A model generated the notes under the pieces. It was not told the DNA's origin. It searched no databases and saw only the letters and a program-made list of their open reading frames with translations. 64,000 bases of DNA, from NCBI RefSeq assembly GCF_000144605.1, contig NC_014375.1, positions 1 to 64,000 on the forward strand. The letters run 5' to 3'. This DNA comes from Brevundimonas subvibrioides ATCC 15264. Lineage in GTDB: Bacteria > Pseudomonadota > Alphaproteobacteria > Caulobacterales > Caulobacteraceae. Position numbers and translations under genes: made by a program. Shown piece after piece: positions 22,470 through 35,783 of the stretch; the stretch's first letter is position 1; every line of letters begins with the position of its first letter.

Positions 22470-23039
22470 ATGATCCAGACACCACCCACATTCCCCGACT
22501 GGCACGGCACCACCATCCTGGCGGTCCGCAAAGATGGACGCACCGTCATCGCGGGCGACGGCCAGGTCTCGATGGGCGCGACCATCGTCAAGGGCGCGGC
22601 CCGCAAGGTGCGCACCCTGGCCGGCGGCAAGGTCCTGGCGGGCTTCGCCGGGGCCACGGCCGACGCCTTCACCCTGATCGAGCGGCTGGAAGCCAAGCTG
22701 GAACAGTATCCCGACCAGCTGGCCCGCGCCTGCGTGGATCTGGCCAAGGACTGGCGTACCGACCGCTATCTGCGCCGGCTGGAGGCCATGCTGCTGGTCG
22801 CCGACAAGGATGCGATCTTCACCGTGACCGGCGTGGGCGACGTGCTGGAGCCCGAATACGGCGTCGCCGCCGTGGGATCGGGCGGCAACTATGCCCTGGC
22901 CGCCGCCCGGGCCCTGATCGACAACACCGACATGGATGCCGAGGCCGTCGCCCGCCGCGCCATGGCCATCGCGGCCGACATCTGCGTCTACACCAACGGC
23001 AATCTGACCGTTGAAATCCTGGGCGGAGGCCGCGCATGA
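22470..23039 (+). CDS. hslV: ATP-dependent protease subunit HslV
   Basis: The proteasome-like peptidase of the HslVU heat-shock protease. The start at 22470 ([19 protein letters not shown]) gives 189 residues; the catalytic threonine is in the [10 protein letters not shown] stretch, exposed after removal of a short propeptide. [13 protein letters not shown] and [16 protein letters not shown] are conserved. It overlaps hslU by four bases (ATGA), so the two are co-translated. A weak heat-shock-like promoter (CTTGCC at 22434 and CTCCATTT near 22455) is possible but would leave almost no leader. Confidence 0.95.
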   Translation: MIQTPPTFPDWHGTTILAVRKDGRTVIAGDGQVSMGATIVKGAARKVRTLAGGKVLAGFAGATADAFTLIERLEAKLEQYPDQLARACVDLAKDWRTDRYLRRLEAMLLVADKDAIFTVTGVGDVLEPEYGVAAVGSGGNYALAAARALIDNTDMDAEAVARRAMAIAADICVYTNGNLTVEILGGGRA

Positions 23040-24337
23040 CCGACCTGTCCCCCCGCGAAATCGTGTCCGAACTCGACCGGTTCATCGTCGGCCAGGATGA
23101 CGCCAAGCGCGCCGTCGCCGTGGCGCTGCGCAACCGCTGGCGGCGCAAGCGCGTGCCCGACGATCTGCGCGACGAGGTCACGCCCAAGAACATCCTGATG
23201 ATCGGGCCCACCGGCGTCGGCAAGACCGAGATCGCGCGGCGTCTGGCGCGTCTGTCGGGCTCGCCCTTCCTGAAGGTCGAGGCGACCAAGTTCACCGAGG
23301 TTGGCTATGTCGGCCGCGACGTGGACCAGATCATGCGCGACCTGGTCGAGGCGGCCCTGCTGATGGTGCGCGACGCCCGCCGCGCCGGCGTCCGGGCCAA
23401 GGCGGAGGCGGCCGCCGAGGAGCGGATCCTCGATGCCCTCGTCGGGCCCGGCTCCCAGCCGGCGACGCGCGACGCCTTCCGCAAAAAGCTGCGGGCCGGC
23501 GAGATGGACGACAAGGAGATCGAGCTGCAACTGGCCGACACCGCGTCCCCGATCCAGGGTCTGGACGTCGGCGGCGGCGGCAATGTGGGCCTGCTGAACC
23601 TGTCCGACATGCTGGGCAAGCTGGGTGGCGGGCGCACCAAGTCGGTGCGGACAACGGTCCGTGACGCGCTTCAGCCCCTGCTGGCCGAGGAAAGCGACAA
23701 GCTGCTGGATCAGGACAGTCTGACCCGCGAGGCGCTCTTGCTCGCCGAGAACGAGGGCATCGTCTTCATCGACGAGATCGACAAGGTCGCGGGCCGTCAG
23801 GATCGCGGCGGGGCCGACGTGTCGCGCGAGGGGGTGCAGCGCGACCTGCTGCCCCTGATTGAGGGCACGACCGTCTCGACCAAATACGGGCCGGTGAAGT
23901 CCGACCACGTGCTGTTCATCGCCTCGGGGGCCTTCCACGTCGCCAAGCCCTCGGACCTGCTGCCGGAGCTGCAGGGTCGCCTGCCGATCCGGGTCGAGCT
24001 GAAGGCCCTGACGCGGGATGACTTCGTGCGCATCCTGACCGAGCCCGAGGCCAATCTGATCCGCCAGAACCAGGCCCTGCTGGCCACCGAGGACGTGACC
24101 CTGACGTTCACGCCGGACGCGGTCGAGGCCCTGGCCGACGCGGCCGTGGCGGCCAACGGCGCGGTCGAGAACATCGGCGCGCGGCGTCTGGTCACCGTGA
24201 TCGAACGGGTGCTGGAGGAGACCTCGTTCAAGGCCTCCGACCTGTCGGGCCAGACCGTGGCCTTCGACGGCGACGCGGTGCGCGGCAAGGTGGCCGAGCT
24301 GGCGAAGAACGCAGACCTGAGCCGGTTTATTCTGTGA
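23036..24337 (+). CDS. hslU: HslUV ATPase subunit HslU
   Basis: The AAA+ unfoldase that feeds proteins into HslV. The 433 residues include [20 protein letters not shown], Walker [16 protein letters not shown], the GYVGRDV pore motif, Walker [11 protein letters not shown], and the C-terminal NIGARRL and ending DLSRFIL, which inserts into HslV. It follows hslV with an ATGA overlap. A large palindromic element whose right arm ends in a T-run lies directly downstream and may terminate the operon. Confidence 0.96.
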   Translation: MTDLSPREIVSELDRFIVGQDDAKRAVAVALRNRWRRKRVPDDLRDEVTPKNILMIGPTGVGKTEIARRLARLSGSPFLKVEATKFTEVGYVGRDVDQIMRDLVEAALLMVRDARRAGVRAKAEAAAEERILDALVGPGSQPATRDAFRKKLRAGEMDDKEIELQLADTASPIQGLDVGGGGNVGLLNLSDMLGKLGGGRTKSVRTTVRDALQPLLAEESDKLLDQDSLTREALLLAENEGIVFIDEIDKVAGRQDRGGADVSREGVQRDLLPLIEGTTVSTKYGPVKSDHVLFIASGAFHVAKPSDLLPELQGRLPIRVELKALTRDDFVRILTEPEANLIRQNQALLATEDVTLTFTPDAVEALADAAVAANGAVENIGARRLVTVIERVLEETSFKASDLSGQTVAFDGDAVRGKVAELAKNADLSRFIL

Positions 24338-24340
24338 TCT

Positions 24341-24504
24341 CCCTCTCCCGGCGGGGGAGGGCTTGAGGCTCGCAGAGCGCAGCGATGCGTGAAGCCGGAC
24401 GGGTGAGGGGCAGCCCTCACCGGTCGGCACCGGCCCCTCACCCTTTCGCGCCAGAATGACGGCTTCGCCGCCGTGCGCTCAAGCCCTCTCCCGCCGGGAG
24501 AGGG
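24341..24504. repeat. Palindromic intergenic element with 27-bp inverted ends
   Basis: Left end 24341-24367 and right end 24478-24504 are near-perfect reverse complements, and each arm is itself palindromic (CCCTCTCCC...GGGAGAGGG). Inner pairs such as GTGAGGGGC and GCCCCTCAC also match, so the whole 164 bases can fold back. The right arm followed by TTTTG also looks like a rho-independent terminator. It fills the space between hslU and rlmN and fits a non-coding MITE-like or REP-like repeat. Confidence 0.7.
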
Positions 24505-24548
24505 TTTTGTGTTACAAGCCCCCTCCCCTCCCTTCAGGATCATCGCCC

Positions 24549-25706
24549 GTGAGCGTCACGCTCGACCTGTCCCGCGTTTCTGCCTCGGCCCCCAGGGCCC
24601 CCGTCAACCTCAGCGGTCTGACGCGTGCGGGCCTGCGGCAGGCCCTGATCGACGCCGACATCTGCCCGCCGGAAAAGGCGAAGATGCGCGCCAGCCAGGT
24701 GTGGGGCTGGATCCACCATTTCGGCGTCACCGACTTCGACGCCATGACGAACATGGCCAAGGACGCCAAGGCGAAGATGGCGGCCGCCTTCACCCTGGCC
24801 CGGCCCGAGATCGTCGAGCGCCAGGTCTCGGCCGACGGCACGCGCAAATGGCTGATCCGCACCGCCCCCGGCATCGAGATCGAGACCGTCTACATCCCCG
24901 ACGTCGGCCGGGCGGGAGCCCTGTGCGTCTCGTCCCAGGTGGGCTGCACGCTCAACTGCACCTTCTGCCACACGGGCACCCAGGCCCTGGTCCGCAATCT
25001 CACCGCGGCCGAGATCGTGGCCCAGGTCCAGGTGGCGCGCGACGACCTGAACGAATGGCCGTCGCCCAAGGAAGACCGCCGCCTGTCCAACATCGTCTTC
25101 ATGGGCATGGGCGAGCCGCTCTACAATCTGGACCACGTGTCGGACGCCATCGACATCATCTCGGACAACGAGGGCATCGCCCTGTCGCGCCGCCGGATCA
25201 CGGTCTCGACCTCGGGCGTGGTGCCTCAGCTGGAGCCCTTGGGCACCCGGACCCAGGCCATGCTGGCCATCAGCCTGCACGCCACCAACGATGCGCTGCG
25301 CGACGTCCTGGTGCCGCTGAACAAGAAATATCCGCTGCAACAGCTGATGGACGGCATCCGCGCCTATCCGGGCATCTCGAACGCCCGGCGCGTGACCTTC
25401 GAATATGTGATGCTGAAGGGCGTCAACGACAGCCCCGACGAGGCCCGCGCCCTGGTCAAGCTGATCGAAGGCATCCCCGCCAAGGTCAACCTGATCCCCT
25501 TCAACCCCTGGCCCGGCACCGACTATGAATGCTCGGACTGGAAGACGATCGAGCGGTTCGCGGCGATCCTGAACAAGGCCGGCTACGCCAGCCCGATCCG
25601 GACCCCGCGCGGGCGGGACATCCTGGCGGCCTGCGGCCAGCTGAAGTCCGAGAGCGAGAAGGTCCGGGCCAGCGCGCTCAGGAAGGCCGAGCAGGCGGCG
25701 GCCTAG
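24549..25706 (+). CDS. rlmN: 23S rRNA (adenine2503-C2) and tRNA methyltransferase RlmN
   Basis: A radical-SAM enzyme that methylates A2503 of 23S rRNA and A37 of some tRNAs, aiding translation accuracy. The cluster motif is [13 protein letters not shown] (CxxxCxxC). The conserved [22 protein letters not shown] and [14 protein letters not shown] are also seen, and ILAACGQL near the end carries the second methyl-accepting cysteine. The GTG at 24549 has AGGAT upstream and avoids an extension encoded by the palindromic repeat, giving 385 residues. It converges on argJ with overlapping stops. Confidence 0.94.
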   Translation: MSVTLDLSRVSASAPRAPVNLSGLTRAGLRQALIDADICPPEKAKMRASQVWGWIHHFGVTDFDAMTNMAKDAKAKMAAAFTLARPEIVERQVSADGTRKWLIRTAPGIEIETVYIPDVGRAGALCVSSQVGCTLNCTFCHTGTQALVRNLTAAEIVAQVQVARDDLNEWPSPKEDRRLSNIVFMGMGEPLYNLDHVSDAIDIISDNEGIALSRRRITVSTSGVVPQLEPLGTRTQAMLAISLHATNDALRDVLVPLNKKYPLQQLMDGIRAYPGISNARRVTFEYVMLKGVNDSPDEARALVKLIEGIPAKVNLIPFNPWPGTDYECSDWKTIERFAAILNKAGYASPIRTPRGRDILAACGQLKSESEKVRASALRKAEQAAA

Positions 25707-27103
25707 CTCCGGTAATCTCCGTTGATCTCGATGTAGCCCTTGGTCAGATCGCAGGTCCAGACGGTCGCGGAGGCGCGGCCGGAGCCGACGTCCACGCTGA
25801 TCTCGATCTCGGATTTCTTCATATAGGCGCCCATCTTCGCCTCGTCGTAGGTCGGGGATACGGCCCCGTCGACGGCCGCCACGTTCGGCCCGAAGCGGAT
25901 GGCCAGGTGGTCGCGGTCGACGGGTTCCTCGGTCTTGCCGACGGCCATGACGACCCGGCCCCAGTTGGCGTCCTCGCCGGCGATGGCGGTCTTGACCAGC
26001 GGGCTGTCGGCGATCGACTTGGCGAGCTTGCGCGCCGAGGCGGGGCTGGCGGCGCCGTCCACGGTCACGCGGACGAACTTGGTCGCGCCCTCGCCGTCGC
26101 GGACCAGCTGGTGCGCCAGGTCCAGCATGACCTTGTCGAGCGCGGCTGAGAACTCCTTCAGCCGGCGGTCGCCCAGACGGCCGATGCGCGGCGCGCCCGA
26201 TGCCCCGGTGGCGAACAGCAGGCAGGTGTCGTTGGTCGAGGTGTCGCCGTCAACCGTCACCGAGTTGAAGGTCGTGCGTACATGAAGGCCCAGCATGGCC
26301 CGCAGCACGTTCGGATGGATGCTGGCGTCGGTGACGATGAAGGCCAGCATGGTCGCCATGTCCGGCGCGATCATGCCCGAACCCTTGGCGATCCCGGCGA
26401 TCCGCACCTTGACCCCATCGATGCGGCACTCGGCGTACGACCCCTTGGGGAAGGTGTCGGTGGTCATGATGCCCCGACCGGCCGCCGCCCACTGCTCGGT
26501 CGGCGTCGTGTCGCCGTCCAGCTTCGTCTCGATCTCGCCCAGCCTGGCCGCGATCTTCCGGTCGTCCAGCAGGACGCCGATGACGCCGGTCGAGGCCAGC
26601 ATGACGTCGCGCTGGCGACAGCCGAACCGCTTGGCGACTTCGGAGGCCGTTCGGCGGGCGGCATCGGCCCCCGCCTTGCCGGTGAAGGCGTTGGCGCAGC
26701 CGGCGTTGACGACCAGGGCGCGCACGTCCTCGCCGCCACTCGCCCCGTCCAGATGCCGCTTGCACCAGTCGACGGGGGCCGAGCCGATCTTGTGGCGGGT
26801 GAAGACGCCGGCGCAGGTCGTGCCCCGGGCGAAGCGGAACACCACCAGGTCGTCGCGCTCGTGCTTGTAGAAGCCCGCGCGGGCCGTGGTGATCTCGACC
26901 CCGCCGACGGGCGGGATGGTCGGGAAGGGCACGGCGAGGGGCGACACCTTCAGCCCGGGCTTGCCGGGGGCGGCGGCCGGACTGGCGGCCTGGGCCGGCT
27001 GGGTCGCCTTGCGGATCGCTGTGGCGAACGGGTCCAGCGCCTTCTCGAACGCCTGTTCGATGGCCTTGCCGGTCGAGACGGGCTTCTTCGGATCGCCGCT
27101 CAC
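25703..27103 (-). CDS. argJ: Bifunctional glutamate N-acetyltransferase / amino-acid acetyltransferase ArgJ
   Basis: Transfers acetyl groups in arginine synthesis: ornithine acetyltransferase and often N-acetylglutamate synthase. The protein self-cleaves before a conserved Thr; here [13 protein letters not shown] marks the site. [20 protein letters not shown] and [14 protein letters not shown] are conserved. The GTG at 27103 overlaps the PPIase stop by four bases (GTGA), indicating coupling. This gives 466 residues, about 50 more than usual at the N-terminus (Pro/Ala-rich); a later in-frame start is possible. Confidence 0.93.
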   Translation of the reverse strand: MSGDPKKPVSTGKAIEQAFEKALDPFATAIRKATQPAQAASPAAAPGKPGLKVSPLAVPFPTIPPVGGVEITTARAGFYKHERDDLVVFRFARGTTCAGVFTRHKIGSAPVDWCKRHLDGASGGEDVRALVVNAGCANAFTGKAGADAARRTASEVAKRFGCRQRDVMLASTGVIGVLLDDRKIAARLGEIETKLDGDTTPTEQWAAAGRGIMTTDTFPKGSYAECRIDGVKVRIAGIAKGSGMIAPDMATMLAFIVTDASIHPNVLRAMLGLHVRTTFNSVTVDGDTSTNDTCLLFATGASGAPRIGRLGDRRLKEFSAALDKVMLDLAHQLVRDGEGATKFVRVTVDGAASPASARKLAKSIADSPLVKTAIAGEDANWGRVVMAVGKTEEPVDRDHLAIRFGPNVAAVDGAVSPTYDEAKMGAYMKKSEIEISVDVGSGRASATVWTCDLTKGYIEINGDYRS

Positions 27104-28053
27104 TGGGCAGCCGCCGTCGGAGCGGGAGCGGGGGCGGTCGCGGAAGCCGTCGGTGCGGGCGCCGCAGCGGCGCGCGGGGCCGAGGCGGGCTCCTGGGGGG
27201 CATTGCCCTCGGCGGCCAGCAGAACGTCGACCTTGGCCTTGCCGCGCAGTTCCTCCAGCAGCTGACGCACGCCTTCGTAGGTCAGGTAGCGCACGATCTG
27301 GGGCCGGGCCTGATCCAGGGTCGGCGGGCTTTCGCGACGCCGGTCCTCGACGCGCAGGACGGCCCAGCCGCCCTCGGTCTGGAACGGCCCGACGGTGGAG
27401 CCCGCGGGCGCGTCGCGCAGGGCCCCGGCATAGGCCTGGGGCATGACGTCGGCGGTCGAATAGCCGAGATCGCCGCCGGAGAACCGGGTGGCCTCGTCGA
27501 TCGAACGCTCCTGCGCCACGGCCTCGAACGAGGCCCCCTGCCCCAGGATGCCGATGACGGCATCGGCCTCGGGCTTGGTACGCGACAGGATCAGCCGGAC
27601 GCGGATCTCCTCCGACGTGCGGGCGAGACGCAGCTGCTCCTGGTACAGGGTCTGGACGGCCTGGTCGTTGATGCGGCCGTTGACGACGTTCTCGACCAGC
27701 ATGTCGCCCAGGATCCGCTCGCGGGTCGCCTCCAGCCGCCGCTGGGCGAGGGCGGAATTGTCGAGCCCCCGCCGCTCGGCCTCGCGGGCCAGAAGTTTCT
27801 GATCGACCACCTCGTCCAGCACCCGCCGGAACAGGTTGGAGGTGATGTCGAGCGGCTCGCCCTCGCCCACCAGTCCCTGCGCCACAGCCTCGCGCTTGAC
27901 GTCGGAGGCCCAGATCGTCTGGTCCTGGACCCTGGCCACGGCCCGGTCGCCCGGCTCCGGCGGCTGGTCGTCTCCCCCGCCGCGACCGCACGCAGCCAGC
28001 GCCAGAACGGCGCTGAAGGCGATCAAAACGAGGGGGTTGCGCGAATGTCGCAT
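27100..28053 (-). CDS. Parvulin/SurA-type peptidyl-prolyl isomerase lipoprotein
   Basis: A 317-residue periplasmic lipoprotein: a signal peptide with lipobox LAAC (about residues 18-21) is followed by a helical N-terminal chaperone region and a central parvulin-like domain ([26 protein letters not shown] ... [18 protein letters not shown]). The end is Ala/Pro-rich. Such proteins help fold or deliver outer-membrane proteins. Overlap with argJ (GTGA) shows the two are in one transcript, although functions differ. Secretion context fits with the divergent secA gene. Confidence 0.85.
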   Translation of the reverse strand: MRHSRNPLVLIAFSAVLALAACGRGGGDDQPPEPGDRAVARVQDQTIWASDVKREAVAQGLVGEGEPLDITSNLFRRVLDEVVDQKLLAREAERRGLDNSALAQRRLEATRERILGDMLVENVVNGRINDQAVQTLYQEQLRLARTSEEIRVRLILSRTKPEADAVIGILGQGASFEAVAQERSIDEATRFSGGDLGYSTADVMPQAYAGALRDAPAGSTVGPFQTEGGWAVLRVEDRRRESPPTLDQARPQIVRYLTYEGVRQLLEELRGKAKVDVLLAAEGNAPQEPASAPRAAAAPAPTASATAPAPAPTAAAQ

Positions 28054-28283
28054 CGGACGCTCCGTCCCGACTGAAGGGGTCCAAACGCCGGGCTGAAAAG
28101 CCCCTCGCGTTGACAGGGGTAGGGTCGGTGCTTAAGTCCCGCCTGCGCCCAAGTCGAGGGGTTTTCGATCGTTTGCGCGGCGTGTTTCGCCGCCTCGCCC
28201 GGCAGCCACTCACGCGGCGTTCATCGACGCCCGTTCAGGGCATTCCCAGAGTGATCGACCGCTCGACCGTTTCCGGACCGCCC

Positions 28284-31139
<2,856 letters not shown>

Positions 31140-31235
31140 GGCACCACCGCTTGGTAGCCGTGGCGCGCGACTTGAGCGCCGACGGCGGGACGGGTTGCCG
31201 TGACGCGCGTTGAAGAAGGGTCTTCAGGAGTTCGC

Positions 31236-32402
31236 ATGACTTACAAGCCCCTCTTCTCCCGCGCCCTGGAGCTCGATCCGGAGCGGCTTCATTTCGCGGC
31301 CCACAGCCATCATCTGTGGCCCGACGCCTCCTTCGACGGACAGGTGCGGGCCTGGGTCGAGGCGAACCATTTCGCCGACCGGAAATGGGACCTGATCCTG
31401 GGCGACGTGGTGCCCGAGGCGCAGAAGCATGTGGCCCGCGAGCTGAATCTGCCGGACCCGGAGACGGTCGTCTTCGCGCCGAACACCCACGATTTCCTGA
31501 TCCGCGTCTTTTCCGGCTGGGAAACGAAGCCCGTCCGCATCCTGACGACGGACGGTGAGTTCCACGCCTTCCGCCGACAGGCCGAACGCTGGGAAGAGAG
31601 CGGCGAGGCGGTCGTCACCCGCGTGCCGCTGGAGCCGTTCGAGACCTTCGATGCGCGCTTCACGGCGGCGGCGCAGGCCGGCGGTCATGATGTGATCTTC
31701 GTGAGTCAGGTCTTCTTCAAGACGGGCCAGGCGATCGGTTGCATCGACGATCTGGCGGCGCTGGCCCGGCCCGAAGGACCGTGGGTGATCGTCGACGGCT
31801 ATCACGGCTTCATGGCCACGCCGACAGACCTGTCGGCCGTGGCGGACCGCATCTTCTATGTCTCGGGCGGCTACAAATACGCCATGACCGGCGAAGGGGC
31901 GGGCTTCCTGCACGCGCCCGCAGGGTTCTGCGAACGCCCCGTGGTCACGGGCTGGTTCGCCGAGTTCGGCAACCTGATGGGACCGCCGGAAGGGGTCCAG
32001 TACCGCGCCGATGCCGGCCGCTTCTGGGGGGCGACCTTCGATTCCACGCCCCTGTACCGGTTCAACGCCGTGCGCCGGATGCTGGATGAGCAGGGCCTGA
32101 CGACCGCCGCCATATCCGCCCATGCCGACAGGCTCTCGGCCCGGTTCGCGAAGGCGCTGGCGGCCGGGGAGTGCGGACGCCTGGGCGAGGCAGTGATCCT
32201 GAACCCGGTCGCGGGCGACAACGCGCCTCGCGCCCGATTCCTGGCGCTGAAGCACAAGGACGCCCAGGCCTGGCGGGCGCGCCTGCTGGAGGCCAACGTC
32301 GTCACCGACGTGCGCGACGAGGTCATCCGCTTCGGCTTCGGGCTCTACCAGGACGAAGACGACGTCGAACGCCTGATCCAGACCTGCAGTCGCCTGTTCT
32401 GA
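31236..32402 (+). CDS. Kynureninase-like class V aminotransferase (PLP enzyme)
   Basis: A 388-residue PLP-dependent enzyme. The start at 31236 has CAGGAG six bases upstream. HFAAHSHHLWPDASFDG, the VDGYHGFMA stretch (cofactor Asp) and the SGGYKYAMTGEGAGFL stretch with the probable PLP lysine fit the kynureninase and cysteine desulfurase-like fold. Kynureninase would cleave kynurenine to anthranilate and alanine; the sequence alone does not prove this activity. It follows secA by 96 bases and converges on the next gene. Confidence 0.72.
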   Translation: MTYKPLFSRALELDPERLHFAAHSHHLWPDASFDGQVRAWVEANHFADRKWDLILGDVVPEAQKHVARELNLPDPETVVFAPNTHDFLIRVFSGWETKPVRILTTDGEFHAFRRQAERWEESGEAVVTRVPLEPFETFDARFTAAAQAGGHDVIFVSQVFFKTGQAIGCIDDLAALARPEGPWVIVDGYHGFMATPTDLSAVADRIFYVSGGYKYAMTGEGAGFLHAPAGFCERPVVTGWFAEFGNLMGPPEGVQYRADAGRFWGATFDSTPLYRFNAVRRMLDEQGLTTAAISAHADRLSARFAKALAAGECGRLGEAVILNPVAGDNAPRARFLALKHKDAQAWRARLLEANVVTDVRDEVIRFGFGLYQDEDDVERLIQTCSRLF

Positions 32403-32409
32403 CGTCGCC

Positions 32410-33315
32410 CTAGAAGAAGGTCGTGTCTTCCTGCTGCGTCGGCTGAGGCGGCGCGGTCGGCTGGCTGGGCCGGGTCGGGGTCGCGCGGGGCGGGGTCGCG
32501 GGCGCGCCCGGGGCTCCCGCGGGCGGGACCGGCTGGCCGGGCGCGACTTGGCCATCGACGGGCGGGATGCCCGGCAGGGTCGGATAGGGCAGGCTGCCGG
32601 GCGCGGCCGGACCGGGAACGCCCGGCGGCACCGGATCGCCGGGCTCGTCCAGGCCGGTCGGAGCCACGGCGTCGGGTGCGTCGAAGTCGTCGCGGATGAA
32701 GGCCCAGGACCGGGCGTCGGAACAGGCGCAGGCCTTCATGAACCCCTCGCGGTCGCGCCAGATGACCAGCGGATAGCCGGTCGGCACGCCGGCATCGCGC
32801 AGCAGGTCGGTCAGCTTCTCCACGAAGGCCCGGCTGGCATCGACCACGGCCGAGCGCGCGAGGTTCCCGTCCGCCGCCGGGATGCCCGCCGCCGTCCAGT
32901 TGGCGGCCGGGGTGGCGGTCCAGCGCTGATACAGGCTCCAGTCGCGGCTCAGCCACAGCTCCGCGACCGTGGCGCGCTCGGCACCCGTGGACAGGGCCTG
33001 GCCTTCCCGGTCGGGGCGGGCAAACACGACGACACGGACCTCCACGCCACCGGCGCGCAGCTTCTCGGTTTCCTCGCGTTCGTATCGCTGGCTGGCGGCG
33101 CTGTCGCGATAGCCGATGATGTACAGCGGCTGGCCGCCGCCGCCCTCGGACACCCAGGACGACTCGTCCAGCAGGCGCTGGATTTCGGCCTGGTTGCGCG
33201 CGACCGTGACCGGCTGGAACCGCGCATAGAAGTTCCAGTAGGCCCAGTAGCCGCCGCCGGCGATTGTCAGGCCGATAACGACCGCCAGGGCGGACCAGAT
33301 CAGGAAACGACGCAT
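32410..33315 (-). CDS. Membrane-anchored hypothetical protein with proline-rich tail
   Basis: No family is recognised. The 301-residue protein has one N-terminal membrane helix (about residues 4-25, FLIWSALAVVIGLTIAGGGY). A globular region of about 190 residues includes QPLYIIGYRDSAASQRYEREE, KACACSDARSW and a conserved-looking LVIWRDREGF. The last 90 residues are Pro/Gly/Ala-rich, ending in QQEDTTFF. It is probably a periplasmic protein held in the inner membrane. The ATG at 33315 has GGAG upstream; an upstream GTG at 33327 lacks a suitable ribosome site. Confidence 0.65.
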   Translation of the reverse strand: MRRFLIWSALAVVIGLTIAGGGYWAYWNFYARFQPVTVARNQAEIQRLLDESSWVSEGGGGQPLYIIGYRDSAASQRYEREETEKLRAGGVEVRVVVFARPDREGQALSTGAERATVAELWLSRDWSLYQRWTATPAANWTAAGIPAADGNLARSAVVDASRAFVEKLTDLLRDAGVPTGYPLVIWRDREGFMKACACSDARSWAFIRDDFDAPDAVAPTGLDEPGDPVPPGVPGPAAPGSLPYPTLPGIPPVDGQVAPGQPVPPAGAPGAPATPPRATPTRPSQPTAPPQPTQQEDTTFF

Positions 33316-33495
33316 GCGGGGAGGCACTCCAGCTTCAGCATATCGGCCAGCCTAACGTTTAACACCGAATTGCGTCGCTTCGCACACCGCGCAGGCGAGC
33401 CCGGCTTATGCCGGCCTTATCCGCCCGCCCCCGTTCGGCATAGCGACCTTACGGCCATCGGGTGTCCTGTCCGGTCCTGATCGAAGGAGATCGTG

Positions 33496-33627
33496 ATGAA
33501 CCGAAATGCCCTCGTGGTCGAAAGCCTGAGAAAGCCCGCCGCGCCGTCGCGGAGCGTCTGGTCGATGGCGCTGGTGATGATCGGCACCGCCTTTGGCGCG
33601 CCGGTCCGCAGAGCTCCGGTCCGATGA
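33496..33627 (+). CDS. 43-residue small protein, first of a coupled microgene chain
   Basis: Strong Shine-Dalgarno AAGGAGATCGTG lies right before ATG at 33496. The peptide starts MNRNALVVESLRK and has a possible short hydrophobic helix (SVWSMALVMIGTAFGA). Its stop TGA overlaps the ATG of the next gene (ATGA at 33624-33627), so translation is likely coupled. No family is recognised. It is the first of three very small genes on the plus strand between larger minus-strand genes. Confidence 0.55.
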   Translation: MNRNALVVESLRKPAAPSRSVWSMALVMIGTAFGAPVRRAPVR

Positions 33628-33836
33628 TGCAGGGGTCTGCCTTCTCCGGAGAACACCCTCGCGAGGTCCGGCCGCTGCGCTACGCCGTCCGCGCCCGGGC
33701 CGGCGGCTGGTCGGTCGTGCTGAACGGCTGCGCCACCCGACCGATCGCCGACCGGGCGCGGGCCGAGACCCTGGCCCGCGCGCTCCAGGCCGAGGCCGAC
33801 GCTCTGCGGCACCAGTCGCTGGCGAAACCGTCGTGA
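33624..33836 (+). CDS. 70-residue small protein resembling DUF2188-type fold
   Basis: Starts MMQGSAFSGEH with overlapping ATG/stop from the previous gene. The core RYAVRARAGGWSVVLNG followed by an Ala/Arg-rich helix (RARAETLARALQAEAD) has the strand-strand-helix layout of DUF2188-like small proteins: a Trp after a Gly-Gly turn, then regular Ala in a helix. Its stop overlaps the start of the next gene (GTGA). Function unknown; the family link is by pattern only. Confidence 0.5.
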   Translation: MMQGSAFSGEHPREVRPLRYAVRARAGGWSVVLNGCATRPIADRARAETLARALQAEADALRHQSLAKPS

Positions 33837-34018
33837 TCCCCGGGCCCGCCGCTCCACCGCCGGTCATCGAGGTCCGGTGCGTGGGTCCCCTGTGGCGGCT
33901 GTCGTCCACCGACGGTCTGCTTTCAGGCGCGTTCCGGGACCGCCGCGCAGCCCTGCGTCATGCCCGCGATGAAGCGGAGGCGCATCCGGGATATGTCGTG
34001 GTCCTGCGCGAGGGATGA
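33833..34018 (+). CDS. 61-residue small protein, similar layout to the preceding gene
   Basis: Begins with GTG at 33833 within a GTGA overlap. Its VIEVRCVGPLWRLSSTDG plus helix DRRAALRHARDEAEAHP repeats the layout of the previous protein, and it ends in a strand-like PGYVVVLREG. The two may be diverged duplicates. Three coupled tiny genes suggest a multi-subunit small complex. No family is assigned with confidence. Confidence 0.5.
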   Translation: MIPGPAAPPPVIEVRCVGPLWRLSSTDGLLSGAFRDRRAALRHARDEAEAHPGYVVVLREG

Positions 34019-34050
34019 GCCCGCCCGTCCGGTACATCTGCCGCCGGCGG

Positions 34051-35670
34051 TCAGAACGCCTCCCATTCGTCGGCCTTCAGCGCCGCATTGCCGACGACCG
34101 AAAGGGACCGGCTCGGCGGGGGGGCGGCGACCGCGCGGCCGCCCGTTTCGCGCGAGGCGGCGCCGAGGGTGAAGCGCTGGACCAGGGCGTTCATCCGGCC
34201 CGCCTCGCCCTTCAGGGAGTGGGAGGCCGCGGTGGTCTGTTCCACCATGGCCGCGTTCTGTTGCAGCATCTGGTCCATCTGCCCCACGGCGATGTTGACC
34301 TCGCCCAGACTGCTGGCCTGTTCCTGGGCGGAGGTGCTGATCTCCTTCACCAGACGGTCCACGACCGCGACCTGTTCAACGATCCGGGTCAGGCTCTCGC
34401 CGGTCTCGCCGACCAGGGCCACCCCTTGGCCGACTTGTTTGCCGGAGGTGGTGATCAGACCTTTGATCTCCTTGGCGGCGTCGGCCGAGCGCTGGGCCAG
34501 GGCCCGCACCTCGGAGGCCACGACGGCGAACCCGCGACCGGCATCCCCCGCCCGCGCAGCCTCGACCCCGGCGTTCAGGGCCAGAAGATTGGTCTGGAAG
34601 GCGATCTCCTCGATCACGCCGATGATCTGGCTGATCTCGCTGGACGAGGTCTCGATGGCCCCCATGGCGCCGATGGCGCGCTGGACCACCTCGCCCGAAC
34701 GCGCCGCGTCCTCGCGGGCCGAGGCGACCGCCTGGGCCGCCTTCTGGGATCCGTCCGCCGTGCGCCGCACGGTCTCGGTGATCTCCTCCAGAGCCGCCGA
34801 AGTCTGTTCCAGCGAGGCCGCCTGCTGTTCGGAGCGCCGCGCCAGATCGTCTGACGCCGAGGCGATCTCCTCGGACCCGTTGAGCACGCCGCCGGCGGAT
34901 CCCCGCACCGAGTTCATGGTCTCGCCGAGGGCGGCGATGGCCGCGTTGAAATCATCCTTGATCGACTGGAAGCGCGGCTCGACCGCGACGTCGATGCGCA
35001 CCGTCAGGTCGCCGCCGGCGACGCGCTTCAGACCGGAGGCCAGAGCCTCGAACACCACCGTCTGTTCGCCTTCGGCCTTGTGGCGTTCGGCCTCGGCCGT
35101 CTCGCGCATCCGGGCCTGCTCGGCCTCGGCCGTCTGGCGGGCGGTCTCGGCCGCCACCCGACGGGCCTCCAGCGAGTCCAGATAGACCGAGATGGCCAGG
35201 TCCATGTCGAGCAGGCTGGCCTTCACCAGCACGCTGAGCTCGGCGGCGGTCGAGCCCGCGGTGGCCCCCTTGTGCGCGAGCGCGTGGCGGGGCCAGCGCT
35301 GGTCCAGAACCTTGCCGACCATCTGCTCCAGCACCACGGCGTAGCCGCCGATGTACCAGCGCGGCTCCAGCCCGATGCGGGCGTGAACTTCGCCGATGGT
35401 GTTCACGGCCTTGGCATAGGTGCCGTCGTATTCGCCGTCGGCGATCACCCCCCAGTGGTTCAGCTGCTTGGTGTGGGCCTTGCCGATATGCTTGTCGTCG
35501 GAGAAGAAGGCCCGCGTCGCCGGCGTGGCCCGGACACGGTCGTAGAAGGTATCGAGGGCCGCCGGCATGGCGTCCATGATCATGGGCTTCATCGCCTGGA
35601 TGCGCCCGCGGGCGGCCGCATCCAGCTGCATGAAGTCCAGCCGTTCTTTCAGGCCCAGGTCGTCAGACAC
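34051..35670 (-). CDS. Globin-coupled methyl-accepting chemotaxis protein
   Basis: A 539-residue soluble chemoreceptor. Residues about 1-160 form a protoglobin sensor; [18 protein letters not shown] carries the probable haem-ligand His. A coiled-coil linker with Ala/Glu repeats and a HAMP-like piece follow, then the MCP signalling domain with hairpin tip [22 protein letters not shown] (split: [22 protein letters not shown]). The C-terminus ends EWEAF, a CheR/CheB-binding type pentapeptide. It probably senses oxygen for aerotaxis, like HemAT. The GTG at 35670, preceded by GGGGGAG, is favoured over an ATG at 35703 with no clear ribosome site. Confidence 0.9.
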   Translation of the reverse strand: MSDDLGLKERLDFMQLDAAARGRIQAMKPMIMDAMPAALDTFYDRVRATPATRAFFSDDKHIGKAHTKQLNHWGVIADGEYDGTYAKAVNTIGEVHARIGLEPRWYIGGYAVVLEQMVGKVLDQRWPRHALAHKGATAGSTAAELSVLVKASLLDMDLAISVYLDSLEARRVAAETARQTAEAEQARMRETAEAERHKAEGEQTVVFEALASGLKRVAGGDLTVRIDVAVEPRFQSIKDDFNAAIAALGETMNSVRGSAGGVLNGSEEIASASDDLARRSEQQAASLEQTSAALEEITETVRRTADGSQKAAQAVASAREDAARSGEVVQRAIGAMGAIETSSSEISQIIGVIEEIAFQTNLLALNAGVEAARAGDAGRGFAVVASEVRALAQRSADAAKEIKGLITTSGKQVGQGVALVGETGESLTRIVEQVAVVDRLVKEISTSAQEQASSLGEVNIAVGQMDQMLQQNAAMVEQTTAASHSLKGEAGRMNALVQRFTLGAASRETGGRAVAAPPPSRSLSVVGNAALKADEWEAF

Positions 35671-35783
35671 CGCGAAATCTCCCCCGGCACGGTCGTCGTG
35701 CATGGGGGGAAACTTCTCGCGGGAAAAATAACAACGCCTTTACAACGTCATAGGTAGAACTACGGACGCTGTTCGGTCGGTCG

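Noticed and set aside
33406..33909. Minus-strand frames covering the tiny plus-strand genes
   Set aside because: They lack good ribosome sites and family features, whereas the plus strand has a strong site and exact stop/start overlaps.
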